A stretch of 7,024 nucleotides of DNA from Alphaproteobacteria bacterium (GTDB lineage: Bacteria; Pseudomonadota; Alphaproteobacteria; Kiloniellales; JAKSDN01), in contig JAUVQB010000072.1 of NCBI GenBank assembly GCA_030598385.1, positions 1 to 7,024 of the forward strand, read 5' to 3'. The notes under the pieces are model-generated. The model was not told the DNA's origin and did not search any database. It worked only from the letters and a program-made list of their open reading frames with translations. A program made the position numbers and the translations under genes. Shown in pieces: positions 1 to 6,830 of the stretch (position 1 is the first letter of the stretch; every line of letters begins with the position of its first letter).

Positions 1-1744
<1,744 letters not shown>

Positions 1745-1777
1745 TCATGGCTCGATCGGAGGGCGCAGCAACGAAAA

Positions 1778-1805
1778 CGGGGGGAACGGCATGCCGTTCC
1801 CCCCG
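1778..1805 (-). terminator. Intrinsic terminator/attenuator between rpmA and obgE
   Basis: The 28 bases form a perfect palindrome, with six G and six C at its ends around a core AACGGCATGCCGTT. Read on the minus strand, the hairpin is followed directly by GTTTTCGTTGC, a short T-rich tail. It starts 27 nt after the rpmA stop and ends 36 nt before the obgE ATG. This is the layout of a Rho-independent terminator ending the rplU-rpmA transcript. The tail is interrupted by C and G, so partial read-through into obgE-proB is plausible. Confidence 0.75.
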
Positions 1806-1832
1806 GGCTTTCGAGACGGCGGTGGGCCCCGC

Positions 1833-2090
1833 CTAGTTGGACGGCTCCACCGACACGAAGGTGCGCTTGCCGGCGCGCGTCCTGAAACTCACGCGTCCTT
1901 CGGAGAGCGCGAAAAGCGTATGGTCCTTGCCCATGCCGACGTTCTGGCCGGGGTGAAACTTGGTGCCGCGTTGGCGCACGATGATGTTGCCCGGAATCAC
2001 GATCTCGCCGCCGAAGCGCTTCACGCCGAGGCGCCGGCCGGCGGAATCGCGGCCGTTGCGCGACGACCCGCCTGCTTTTTTGTGTGCCAT
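1833..2090 (-). CDS. rpmA: 50S ribosomal protein L27
   Basis: Structural protein of the large ribosomal subunit whose flexible N-terminus reaches towards the peptidyl-transferase centre. It is 85 residues long, the normal bacterial size, starting [16 protein letters not shown], with RLGVKRFGG (20-28), the [12 protein letters not shown] segment (37-48) and [12 protein letters not shown] (51-62). There is no cleavable N-terminal extension of the Firmicutes type. The gene starts 6 nt after the rplU stop, and a GAGGAG Shine-Dalgarno sequence overlaps that stop, so the two are co-transcribed and probably translationally coupled. A predicted terminator follows immediately. Confidence 0.98.
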   Translation of the reverse strand: MAHKKAGGSSRNGRDSAGRRLGVKRFGGEIVIPGNIIVRQRGTKFHPGQNVGMGKDHTLFALSEGRVSFRTRAGKRTFVSVEPSN

Positions 2091-2096
2091 CGGGCC

Positions 2097-2696
2097 TTAC
2101 TCCTCGCTCTTCTTGGCCGCGGGCTTGGTTTCCGATTTGCTAGCGGATTTTGCGGCCGTCTTTGCCTTCGGCGCCGCCTTCTTGGCCGGGGCCTTCGCCT
2201 CGGCGGCCGGCTTCTCGGCCGCGGGCTTGGCCGCAGGCTTGGATTCCGATTTCGCAGCCGGTTTCGCCTTCGCCGTCGCTTTCTTCGCGGCAGGCTTGGC
2301 GACCGCTTTATCCTTGGCCTCTGTGTCGGCCTTGGGCTCGGCCTTGGGTTTCGCGGCTTTCGCGGTTTTCGCCGGCGTCTTGCCGTCGGTCAGGATCTCG
2401 GTGATCCGCAGCACGGTCTCGTGCTGGCGGTGGCCGTTGCGCCGGCGGTGATTCTTGCGGCGTTTCTTCTTGAAGACGATGATCTTGTCGCCGCGGGTCT
2501 GCTCGACCACCTCGGCCATGACGCAGGCGCCGGCCACGGTGGGGGCGCCCAGGGTCGTTTTCTCGTCTTCGCCGACCAACAGCACTTGGTCGAAGGCCAC
2601 GCTGTCGCCGCTGGCGGCCGCGAGCTTTTCGACGACGACGATTTGATCCTTGGCGACTTTGTACTGTTTGCCGCCTGTCTTGATGACTGCGTACAT
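2097..2696 (-). CDS. rplU: 50S ribosomal protein L21 with long basic C-terminal tail
   Basis: Large-subunit ribosomal protein that binds 23S rRNA. Residues 1 to about 104 are an ordinary L21, starting [18 protein letters not shown], with the RNA-binding segment [20 protein letters not shown] (72-91) and ending near RITEILTDG. The protein then continues to residue 199 with about 95 residues built almost only of Ala, Lys, Pro, Glu, Ser and Thr in degenerate [10 protein letters not shown]-like repeats, resembling histone-H1-like tails. Most bacterial L21 proteins stop at about 103 residues, although tailed L21 forms occur in alphaproteobacteria. The tail is presumably disordered and could contact rRNA or nucleic acid; that is inference. 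The gene is first in the rplU-rpmA transcript and is preceded by a good promoter. Confidence 0.97.
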   Translation of the reverse strand: MYAVIKTGGKQYKVAKDQIVVVEKLAAASGDSVAFDQVLLVGEDEKTTLGAPTVAGACVMAEVVEQTRGDKIIVFKKKRRKNHRRRNGHRQHETVLRITEILTDGKTPAKTAKAAKPKAEPKADTEAKDKAVAKPAAKKATAKAKPAAKSESKPAAKPAAEKPAAEAKAPAKKAAPKAKTAAKSASKSETKPAAKKSEE

Positions 2697-2762
2697 GACG
2701 TGCCCGTGGTCTACCGCAACAGGAAATCGACCGCAGGCGGTAACCCGCGGCCGGCGGGGCGC

Positions 2763-2790
2763 ACTATAGCGCCGGCGCCCTTACTGTCAA
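2763..2790 (-). promoter_or_regulatory. Sigma-70-type promoter of rplU-rpmA
   Basis: On the minus strand a perfect -35 hexamer TTGACA (2790-2785) is followed by a 16-bp spacer and TATAGT (2768-2763), one mismatch from the -10 consensus. Transcription would begin near 2756, giving a leader of about 60 nt before the rplU ATG at 2696. The -35 box contains the TGA stop codon of the upstream hydrolase gene. Confidence 0.8.
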
Positions 2791-3869
2791 TGGGACAGTC
2801 GATGGGCGAGGGCTGCCTCGGGGCGAGCATTATTGGGCTGCAGCTCGCTCAGTTCGAGGACCGCGGTTGCTGGCCCGTAGGCCTCGTAGCCCTGCACCCA
2901 TAGGCGCCCGCTCGCCGGCTCCGCGCGCATGGCGAGGCGGGTCAGTTCGTTGAGCACCGGAGGTGCCAGCCAGCCGAGCCCGACACCCGCTTGCGGCAGG
3001 GTTTTCGCGAGCTGGAGGCTGCGCGCCTCGCTTTCCAGGCCGCGCGGATAGCCCGGCAAGCCCGTCGCCTGCCAGTGATTGGCGGCCGCCACGGCTGCTT
3101 CCAGGGGCGCATCCGGGGACGCTTCGCGCACGAAGGCCTGGTCCTCCAGGCGTTCGATGATACAGGCCTCGTGCGGCCCCGGCCCGACGAGGGCATAGAT
3201 GACCGGCAGGGCGAGGGGCGTTTGGCAGAGCAAGGACTTGGCTTCGGCGAAGTCTTCGGCCTGGTCGAACACGCGGCGCAGCAGGTGGGCCGGCGGCAGG
3301 TGCCGGCTGCGCCAGAAGCGCCGGCGCTGCAGCGCCCAGTCGGCGGCGAACAGGCGCGTGCGCCGGTGGAGCGGCGCTTGGTTGAAGGCGGCGGCGAATC
3401 GACCGGGCGCGAGGCCCTGGATGGTGCCGACGAAGCCGGGCCAGGTGTGGTCGATCCAAGGTCCGCCCGGGCCCCGGCGGCGCACCGCCAGAAGGTTCTC
3501 GCCTAGTCCCGGCATCGACCAGTCGAGGGCGCGCAGCAGGTGGTTTTCGGCGCCCTCCGGCAAGTGAGGGGCCGCGGCGACGCCCGAGGAGCAGGCCCAT
3601 TCGTGGCTCATGTTGAGGATCCAGCCGCCGGGCCCCGGCAGGCTGGCCGCCACCTCGGCGATCTCGCCCCGGTAGGGGTTGTCCGACCGGGCGAGCCAGC
3701 GGCGGCAGGCCGCGTCGCCGGCGATCAGAAGCGGCAGGGTAAACTCCCGCCGGGCGGCGGCCATGAGCGCCGCCGTGCGCTCGCCCTGGGCGGCCACCAG
3801 GGCCGCCGGCGGCTGGTCGCCCAGGTCGACGACGGGAATCTCGGGCAGGGTCTCGGTCGGCTTACGCAT
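2787..3869 (-). CDS. Ntn-hydrolase-fold amide hydrolase (NAAA/acid ceramidase/acyltransferase-like)
   Basis: Probable cysteine N-terminal-nucleophile hydrolase acting on a linear amide such as an N-acyl compound; the substrate is unknown. With the ATG at 3869 it has 360 residues. Visible motifs fit the choloylglycine hydrolase/NAAA/acyl-CoA:isopenicillin-N acyltransferase group: Cys93 in EWACSSG as candidate nucleophile, Arg113 and Asp116 in RALDW (RxxD, 20 and 23 residues after the Cys), Asn163 in AAAFNQAP, and the ANHW motif with Asn264. As in NAAA and acid ceramidase, about 92 residues precede the Cys, so autocatalytic cleavage before Cys93 would be needed. I see no signal peptide or membrane segment. 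A GTG at 3989 would add 40 Arg-rich residues lacking family resemblance, so the ATG is preferred, although its Shine-Dalgarno sequence is poor. It lies 151 nt downstream of the AraC-family gene on the same strand; its stop is inside the rplU promoter. Confidence 0.72.
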   Translation of the reverse strand: MRKPTETLPEIPVVDLGDQPPAALVAAQGERTAALMAAARREFTLPLLIAGDAACRRWLARSDNPYRGEIAEVAASLPGPGGWILNMSHEWACSSGVAAAPHLPEGAENHLLRALDWSMPGLGENLLAVRRRGPGGPWIDHTWPGFVGTIQGLAPGRFAAAFNQAPLHRRTRLFAADWALQRRRFWRSRHLPPAHLLRRVFDQAEDFAEAKSLLCQTPLALPVIYALVGPGPHEACIIERLEDQAFVREASPDAPLEAAVAAANHWQATGLPGYPRGLESEARSLQLAKTLPQAGVGLGWLAPPVLNELTRLAMRAEPASGRLWVQGYEAYGPATAVLELSELQPNNARPEAALAHRLSH

Positions 3870-4020
3870 CGCGGGTTGGCTATAATGTATGCGGCGGAAG
3901 CGATGACGAAAAGAGCGCCTGGTCCGCTCTATCGAGGGGGCATCAGATACCGTCAGGTTTGCCGGTCGATCACCTCTGTCACAAAGCACGATGACCGGCA
4001 GTAGAGCGGCTTGGGCGAGT

Positions 4021-5028
4021 TCATTGCGCGGCTACGAATTCAGACGGCGACACTCCGGTCCATCGCCGGAAGGCATGATTGAACGCACTTGGCTCGGAGT
4101 AGCCGAGCAGGTACGCGATCTGAGATGTCCGTACCTCCGGTTCGTCGAGATAGCGGATCGCCAGTTGCCGGCGGACGTCTTCCAGGATCTGACCGAATGA
4201 TGTTCCCAGGCCGGCAAGGCGACGCGCCATCGTGCGTTCGCTCATGCCCAGCTCGCGAGCCACGAGCTGGCTTACGGGCGCGCCGGCTTGTAAATGCGAG
4301 GCGACCAAATATTCCACCTCGTCCTTGAGGTCGGCTTTATCCCCGCGCTTGTCGAGGATCCCCTCGCAATGGCCTTTGAGAATATGCAGCAGGCGCTCAT
4401 CCGCCGACTTCGATGGCAGGTCCAGCAGGCCACGTTTCAATACGATGGATGTCTTACGTTGACCAAAGCGCACCGAGCAGCCGAAGAACCTCTCGAACCC
4501 CTCCAGATCCTCCGCCCGGTTGTGGCGGAACTCAACCCATTCGGGGATCAGGCGCCGGCCGGCAATGAGGCGCACGAAACTCATCACCATAACCAGACCG
4601 AACTCGTACATTTGCTGTCGATGTCGAGTTCGCGGGTCGATAATTTCGACGGTGAAGAAGGCCAGCCGGTCTTCTATGGCGAGCTTGCCATGCACGCCTT
4701 CGGTGGAGACGCGCAGGTATGTGACGATGTTCCGAAGGCCGTCCCCCAAGGTCGGAGAACTCGTTCCCACATAGCCGAGGACACCGACATCAAGAGGGTT
4801 CACGCTGGATCCGAAATGCAGGCCAAAGCAGGGGTCATTGAGATGGCTTGCCGCGGCCTCGAAAAGCGCCGCCTGTTTGGCGAAAGGAATGCGAGCGTCC
4901 GCATCCTGCACCCCGCTCGCGTCAAGGCCAACCTCCTTCAGGATCAAGCCGGACGGCCTCCCTCGTGCCTCTAGGTGCCGGGCGACCTGCCTGGCCCAGG
5001 CGGTATGAACCTTGCGAACGGCCGCCAT
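4021..5028 (-). CDS. AraC-family transcriptional regulator (Arabinose_bd-type sensor half)
   Basis: DNA-binding regulator of 335 residues. The C-terminal AraC/XylS domain occupies about res. 235-332: a first helix-turn-helix at VSQLVARELGMSERTMARRL (252-271), then the linker, a second helix-turn-helix around RTSQIAYLLGYSEPSAFNHA (300-319) and the typical end FRRWTGVSPSEF (320-331). Residues about 20-205 resemble the Arabinose_bd sensor of the OruR/QsdR-like branch, including FGLHFGSSVNPLDVGVLGY (68-86). The ligand is unknown. The ATG has a good Shine-Dalgarno AGAGGA just upstream, and a plausible promoter lies about 100 nt further. It is divergent from two small membrane-protein genes and upstream of the Ntn-hydrolase gene, so either side or its own promoter could be its target. 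Family assignment is firm; target assignment is inference. Confidence 0.93.
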   Translation of the reverse strand: MAAVRKVHTAWARQVARHLEARGRPSGLILKEVGLDASGVQDADARIPFAKQAALFEAAASHLNDPCFGLHFGSSVNPLDVGVLGYVGTSSPTLGDGLRNIVTYLRVSTEGVHGKLAIEDRLAFFTVEIIDPRTRHRQQMYEFGLVMVMSFVRLIAGRRLIPEWVEFRHNRAEDLEGFERFFGCSVRFGQRKTSIVLKRGLLDLPSKSADERLLHILKGHCEGILDKRGDKADLKDEVEYLVASHLQAGAPVSQLVARELGMSERTMARRLAGLGTSFGQILEDVRRQLAIRYLDEPEVRTSQIAYLLGYSEPSAFNHAFRRWTGVSPSEFVAAQ

Positions 5029-5126
5029 GACATCCTCTTGAAGGAACGCAATTCTGCTGAAGCGACATGACCGCGATTAAACGCTTTTCGCTTTCGTTGC
5101 AATCCGCCCACACGGGGTTGGCGGCA

Positions 5127-5155
5127 ATTATCAAACAATTGGCTGTTCGGATCAA
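5127..5155 (-). promoter_or_regulatory. Probable promoter of the AraC-family gene
   Basis: On the minus strand TTGATC (5155-5150) is separated by 17 bp from GATAAT (5132-5127), matching 4/6 and 5/6 of the sigma-70 consensus. Transcription would begin near 5120, about 90 nt before the ATG at 5028. The -10 box sits inside the small inverted repeat CAATT...AATTG (5125-5141), a possible operator within this divergent intergenic region. Confidence 0.55.
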
Positions 5156-5164
5156 TCGATCAGG

Positions 5165-5193
5165 CTGGCTGAACCCCATCTGGCCCGGATAAG
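5165..5193 (+). promoter_or_regulatory. Weak candidate promoter for the small membrane-protein genes
   Basis: CTGGCT (5165-5170), 17 bp, GATAAG (5188-5193) on the plus strand match the sigma-70 hexamers at 3/6 and 4/6. The position, about 45 nt before the ATG at 5241, is sensible, but the match is modest and could be chance. Confidence 0.25.
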
Positions 5194-5240
5194 AAGGGCA
5201 GCCGAACTCACGAACCATGGCCCAGCTGGAGATTATTTTG

Positions 5241-5630
5241 ATGGAACGCTTTCCGAGCGCAGTGAGGCGTATGAACCCGCAGTTGGAGCACAGGATGATC
5301 AAGGACGGGTGCCTGCAGTTACAGCAGATTGGCGACAAGACCTATGAGCTGAACAGTTTGCTGTCGACGGCCCTGCGTGAGGACGACGACGGAACCGCGC
5401 AACGAGACCTCGAATGGGCGGCGGCGCTCTCAGTGGAGGTAGCGCGAGATCTGTTGGAGTTCACGGGGGGCGATAAACACGCCATGGCCGACTGGCTCCA
5501 CGGACCCAAGGGGCCAAGGCCCCGGCCGAAGGCGCTCTCCGGAATGAGCAAGAACACACTTTTTGTCCTCACGGGGCTGATGTTTCTAGCCTGGGCGCTT
5601 GTCCTCTCGCCGCTCCTGTTTTTGGGCTGA
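5241..5630 (+). CDS. Small protein with a single C-terminal membrane anchor, function unknown
   Basis: I do not recognise a family. From the ATG at 5241 the product has 129 residues. Residues 1-100 are polar and largely helical in character, with Glu/Asp-rich and amphipathic stretches (KTYELNSLLSTALREDDD, 33-50; SVEVARDLLEF, 64-74), followed by a basic, Pro-rich linker (GPKGPRPRPKALSG, 88-101). A hydrophobic segment at about 105-128 ends the protein one residue from the C-terminus, so it looks tail-anchored with the bulk in the cytoplasm. The 5241 start is chosen because GGAG lies 8-9 nt upstream; an in-frame ATG at 5217 would add 8 residues and has no good Shine-Dalgarno sequence. A second membrane-protein gene follows 54 nt later, probably in the same transcript. 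The AraC-family gene is divergent. Confidence 0.7.
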   Translation: MERFPSAVRRMNPQLEHRMIKDGCLQLQQIGDKTYELNSLLSTALREDDDGTAQRDLEWAAALSVEVARDLLEFTGGDKHAMADWLHGPKGPRPRPKALSGMSKNTLFVLTGLMFLAWALVLSPLLFLG

Positions 5631-5684
5631 GAGAGCGAAGCGTCGAGATGGGTAAGTGAGCCTCGTCCGGAGTCATCGTTCATC

Positions 5685-6005
5685 ATGCCGAGGATTGTCT
5701 ATTACATTGGCTCAGCACTGCTCTGGCTCATCGCGGCCGGCGCCATCGCCTGGTGGGCCCTCACCGCCATTCAGGTCTACGAGGTCGAATGGGCCGTGCT
5801 CGCGTGTGCGGTCGTCCTGATCCCCGGCCTCTTCGTGGCCTACGTGTTGCAGCGCATCTGGACCTGGCTGTGGATCTCTTGGAACACTAGGAAAGCGATG
5901 GCCCGGCGGCTGTCATTGGAGAGAGGCGCCACGACGTATCATCCGGCCGACGGAGAAGCCGTCGATCAGCAATGGCGTAACCATCTCAATTCGAAAAACG
6001 AGTGA
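5685..6005 (+). CDS. Small protein with two membrane segments, function unknown
   Basis: A 106-residue product I cannot assign to a family. Two hydrophobic segments are clear: about 5-28 (with AWWAL) and about 36-66 (ending in an aromatic WTWLWISW patch). They are joined by a short acidic loop (YEVEWA, 32-37) and followed by a basic stretch (RKAMARRLSLER, 69-80) and a polar C-terminus of about 25 residues. By the positive-inside rule the basic C-terminal part is probably cytoplasmic, giving a hairpin topology. GGAG at 5669-5672 is the only visible Shine-Dalgarno sequence, 12 nt before the ATG, which is a long spacing. It lies 54 nt downstream of the tail-anchored protein gene on the same strand with no terminator visible between, suggesting a two-gene unit. 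No terminator is evident after it. Confidence 0.65.
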   Translation: MPRIVYYIGSALLWLIAAGAIAWWALTAIQVYEVEWAVLACAVVLIPGLFVAYVLQRIWTWLWISWNTRKAMARRLSLERGATTYHPADGEAVDQQWRNHLNSKNE

Positions 6006-6291
6006 CGCGGGCACACTCGCATCTGTTATCGGAGGCCGGAAACCGACAATTGGCACCGGAAAGAAGGGTGCAAGTTTTGGGCTTGTGGCGGTCGACCTTC
6101 CGGGTTTCGAGGTTCGGTTATGGCGAGGCGCCAACCCATTCAAGCCTTTTCGACCACCACCGCCTCGCCCCCGAGGCCTGACACCGGGCACGACCGGGCA
6201 TCTCCTGGATAGTTGGCCCTGAGGCCGGTCGGATCTGGACGGGCCCAAGCCGGACGGGGTCAAGCCGGAGGAGATCCGATGGGGTCGAGCG
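6006..6291. other. Gene-poor stretch between the membrane-protein gene and the recombinase remnant
   Basis: I see no convincing gene, RNA or repeat here. The plus-strand frame used by the downstream recombinase remnant stays open through this stretch except for one TGA at 6220-6222, but its translation does not resemble recombinase catalytic sequence and has no clear start. Long chance open frames are expected at this GC content. Decayed recombinase coding DNA is possible but not demonstrated. Confidence 0.4.
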
Positions 6292-6501
6292 CACCTCCTT
6301 CGACGCACCAGCGCCACTGGCCTTGGGCGACGCCCTCGCCGCCGCCACGTCGGCCGGCGCCCCCCCAACGTAGTCGCCGAACGCCTAGGTCATAACTCCA
6401 CAAAGATGACGCTGGATCGCTCTGGGCATGTCCTGCAGGGCCGGCAGGAAGATGTAGCACGGCAGGTTGATACCAAGCGGCGCGCCGTGCTAGACGGATA
6501 G
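6292..6501 (+). pseudogene. Tyrosine recombinase (phage-type integrase) C-terminal remnant
   Basis: Read on the plus strand, this frame gives HLLRRTSAT (6292-6318), matching the HxLRHTxAT box with the catalytic H-x-x-R, then after a shifted or expanded Arg-rich stretch NVVAERLGHNSTKMTLDRSG (6367-6426), matching the ERLGHxSxxMTLDxYGH box, then HVLQGRQEDVARQVD and a TAG stop at 6499-6501. The catalytic Tyr expected before GH is Ser (codon TCT at 6421). The spacing from HxxR to LGH is about 7 residues longer than in XerD-like enzymes, and the neighbouring frame reads ALGDALAAATSAGAPP, suggesting compensating frameshifts between 6319 and 6366. There is no start codon and no recognisable N-terminal or core-binding domain, and a TGA interrupts the frame at 6220. 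It is therefore a dead remnant of an integrated element, 87 nt upstream of the truncated tRNA. Confidence 0.8.
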
Positions 6502-6588
6502 AGGTTACACGCGAGGTTACGAATTTTACGATGTTCGCTTAATGTTTCGGCTCCGGCCGGCGCTAAGCGCTTGAGACATTTAGACCGC

Positions 6589-6627
6589 GGAGGGGTGCCG
6601 GAGTGGTCGAACGGGGCGGTCTCGAAA
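6589..6627 (+). pseudogene. Truncated tRNA-Ser(CGA), 5' half only
   Basis: The 39 nt match positions 1-38 of a bacterial tRNA-Ser: acceptor strand GGAGGGG, TG at 8-9, a D-arm with stem CCG/CGG around a GAGTGGTCGAA loop, G26, anticodon-stem strand GCGGT and the complete seven-base loop CTCGAAA with anticodon CGA. The next bases should be ACCGC to close the anticodon stem, but TTCTA is found, and no variable arm, T-arm or acceptor 3' strand follows up to the window end. The break is exactly at the 3' edge of the anticodon loop. It cannot give a functional tRNA unless a 3' half lies beyond the window as part of an intron arrangement. Confidence 0.82.
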
Positions 6628-6745
6628 TTCTAATCGAGGCGTATTGATAGATCTCGGCGCGTGTTAATTAGTGCCGGTTTGTCAGGCATTGCAGCCCCTT
6701 TCCTGCCCTTCATGTTCTGGTTCATCCTGGCTGATCGCAATGAGT

Positions 6746-6764
6746 TTGTGACCTAGTTGTGACC
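6746..6764. repeat. Tandem TTGTGACC direct repeat, 11-bp period
   Basis: TTGTGACC occurs at 6746-6753 and again at 6757-6764, separated by TAG. The period is about one helical turn. It lies about 120-140 bp from the break in the tRNA, the sort of distance and layout expected for arm-type integrase sites, but could equally be a small operator. Confidence 0.5.
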
Positions 6765-6776
6765 AAGACCCCGTAT

Positions 6777-6830
6777 GGGGACACCCCCACGCCCTCGCGG
6801 GTGCGCGTGTATTCCGGCCCTTGTGTCCCC
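6777..6830. repeat. Inverted repeat GGGGACAC/GTGTCCCC
   Basis: Eight perfectly complementary bases (6777-6784 and 6823-6830) enclose 38 nt that hold a further small complement CACGC/GCGTG. The left arm also pairs with the adjacent CCCC at 6769-6772, so two hairpins compete. No T-run follows on either strand, so it is not a typical terminator. Confidence 0.4.

Noticed and set aside
2830..3600. 256-residue minus-strand frame overlapping the hydrolase
   Set aside because: Arg/Ala/Pro-rich alternative frame of the hydrolase gene; the family motifs are in the other frame.
3881..3886. TATAAT on the plus strand
   Set aside because: No matching -35 box at 16-18 bp and no plus-strand gene downstream; it lies antisense at the 5' end of the hydrolase gene.
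3870..3989. N-terminal extension of the Ntn hydrolase from a GTG at 3989
   Set aside because: The 40 extra residues are Arg-rich, unlike the family, and overlap the inverted repeat; the ATG at 3869 gives a normal 360-residue protein. Not excluded, since neither start has a clear Shine-Dalgarno sequence.
5913..6368. 151-residue minus-strand open frame
   Set aside because: Arg/Pro/Gly-rich translation with no domain features, antisense to the recombinase remnant and to the end of the membrane-protein gene.
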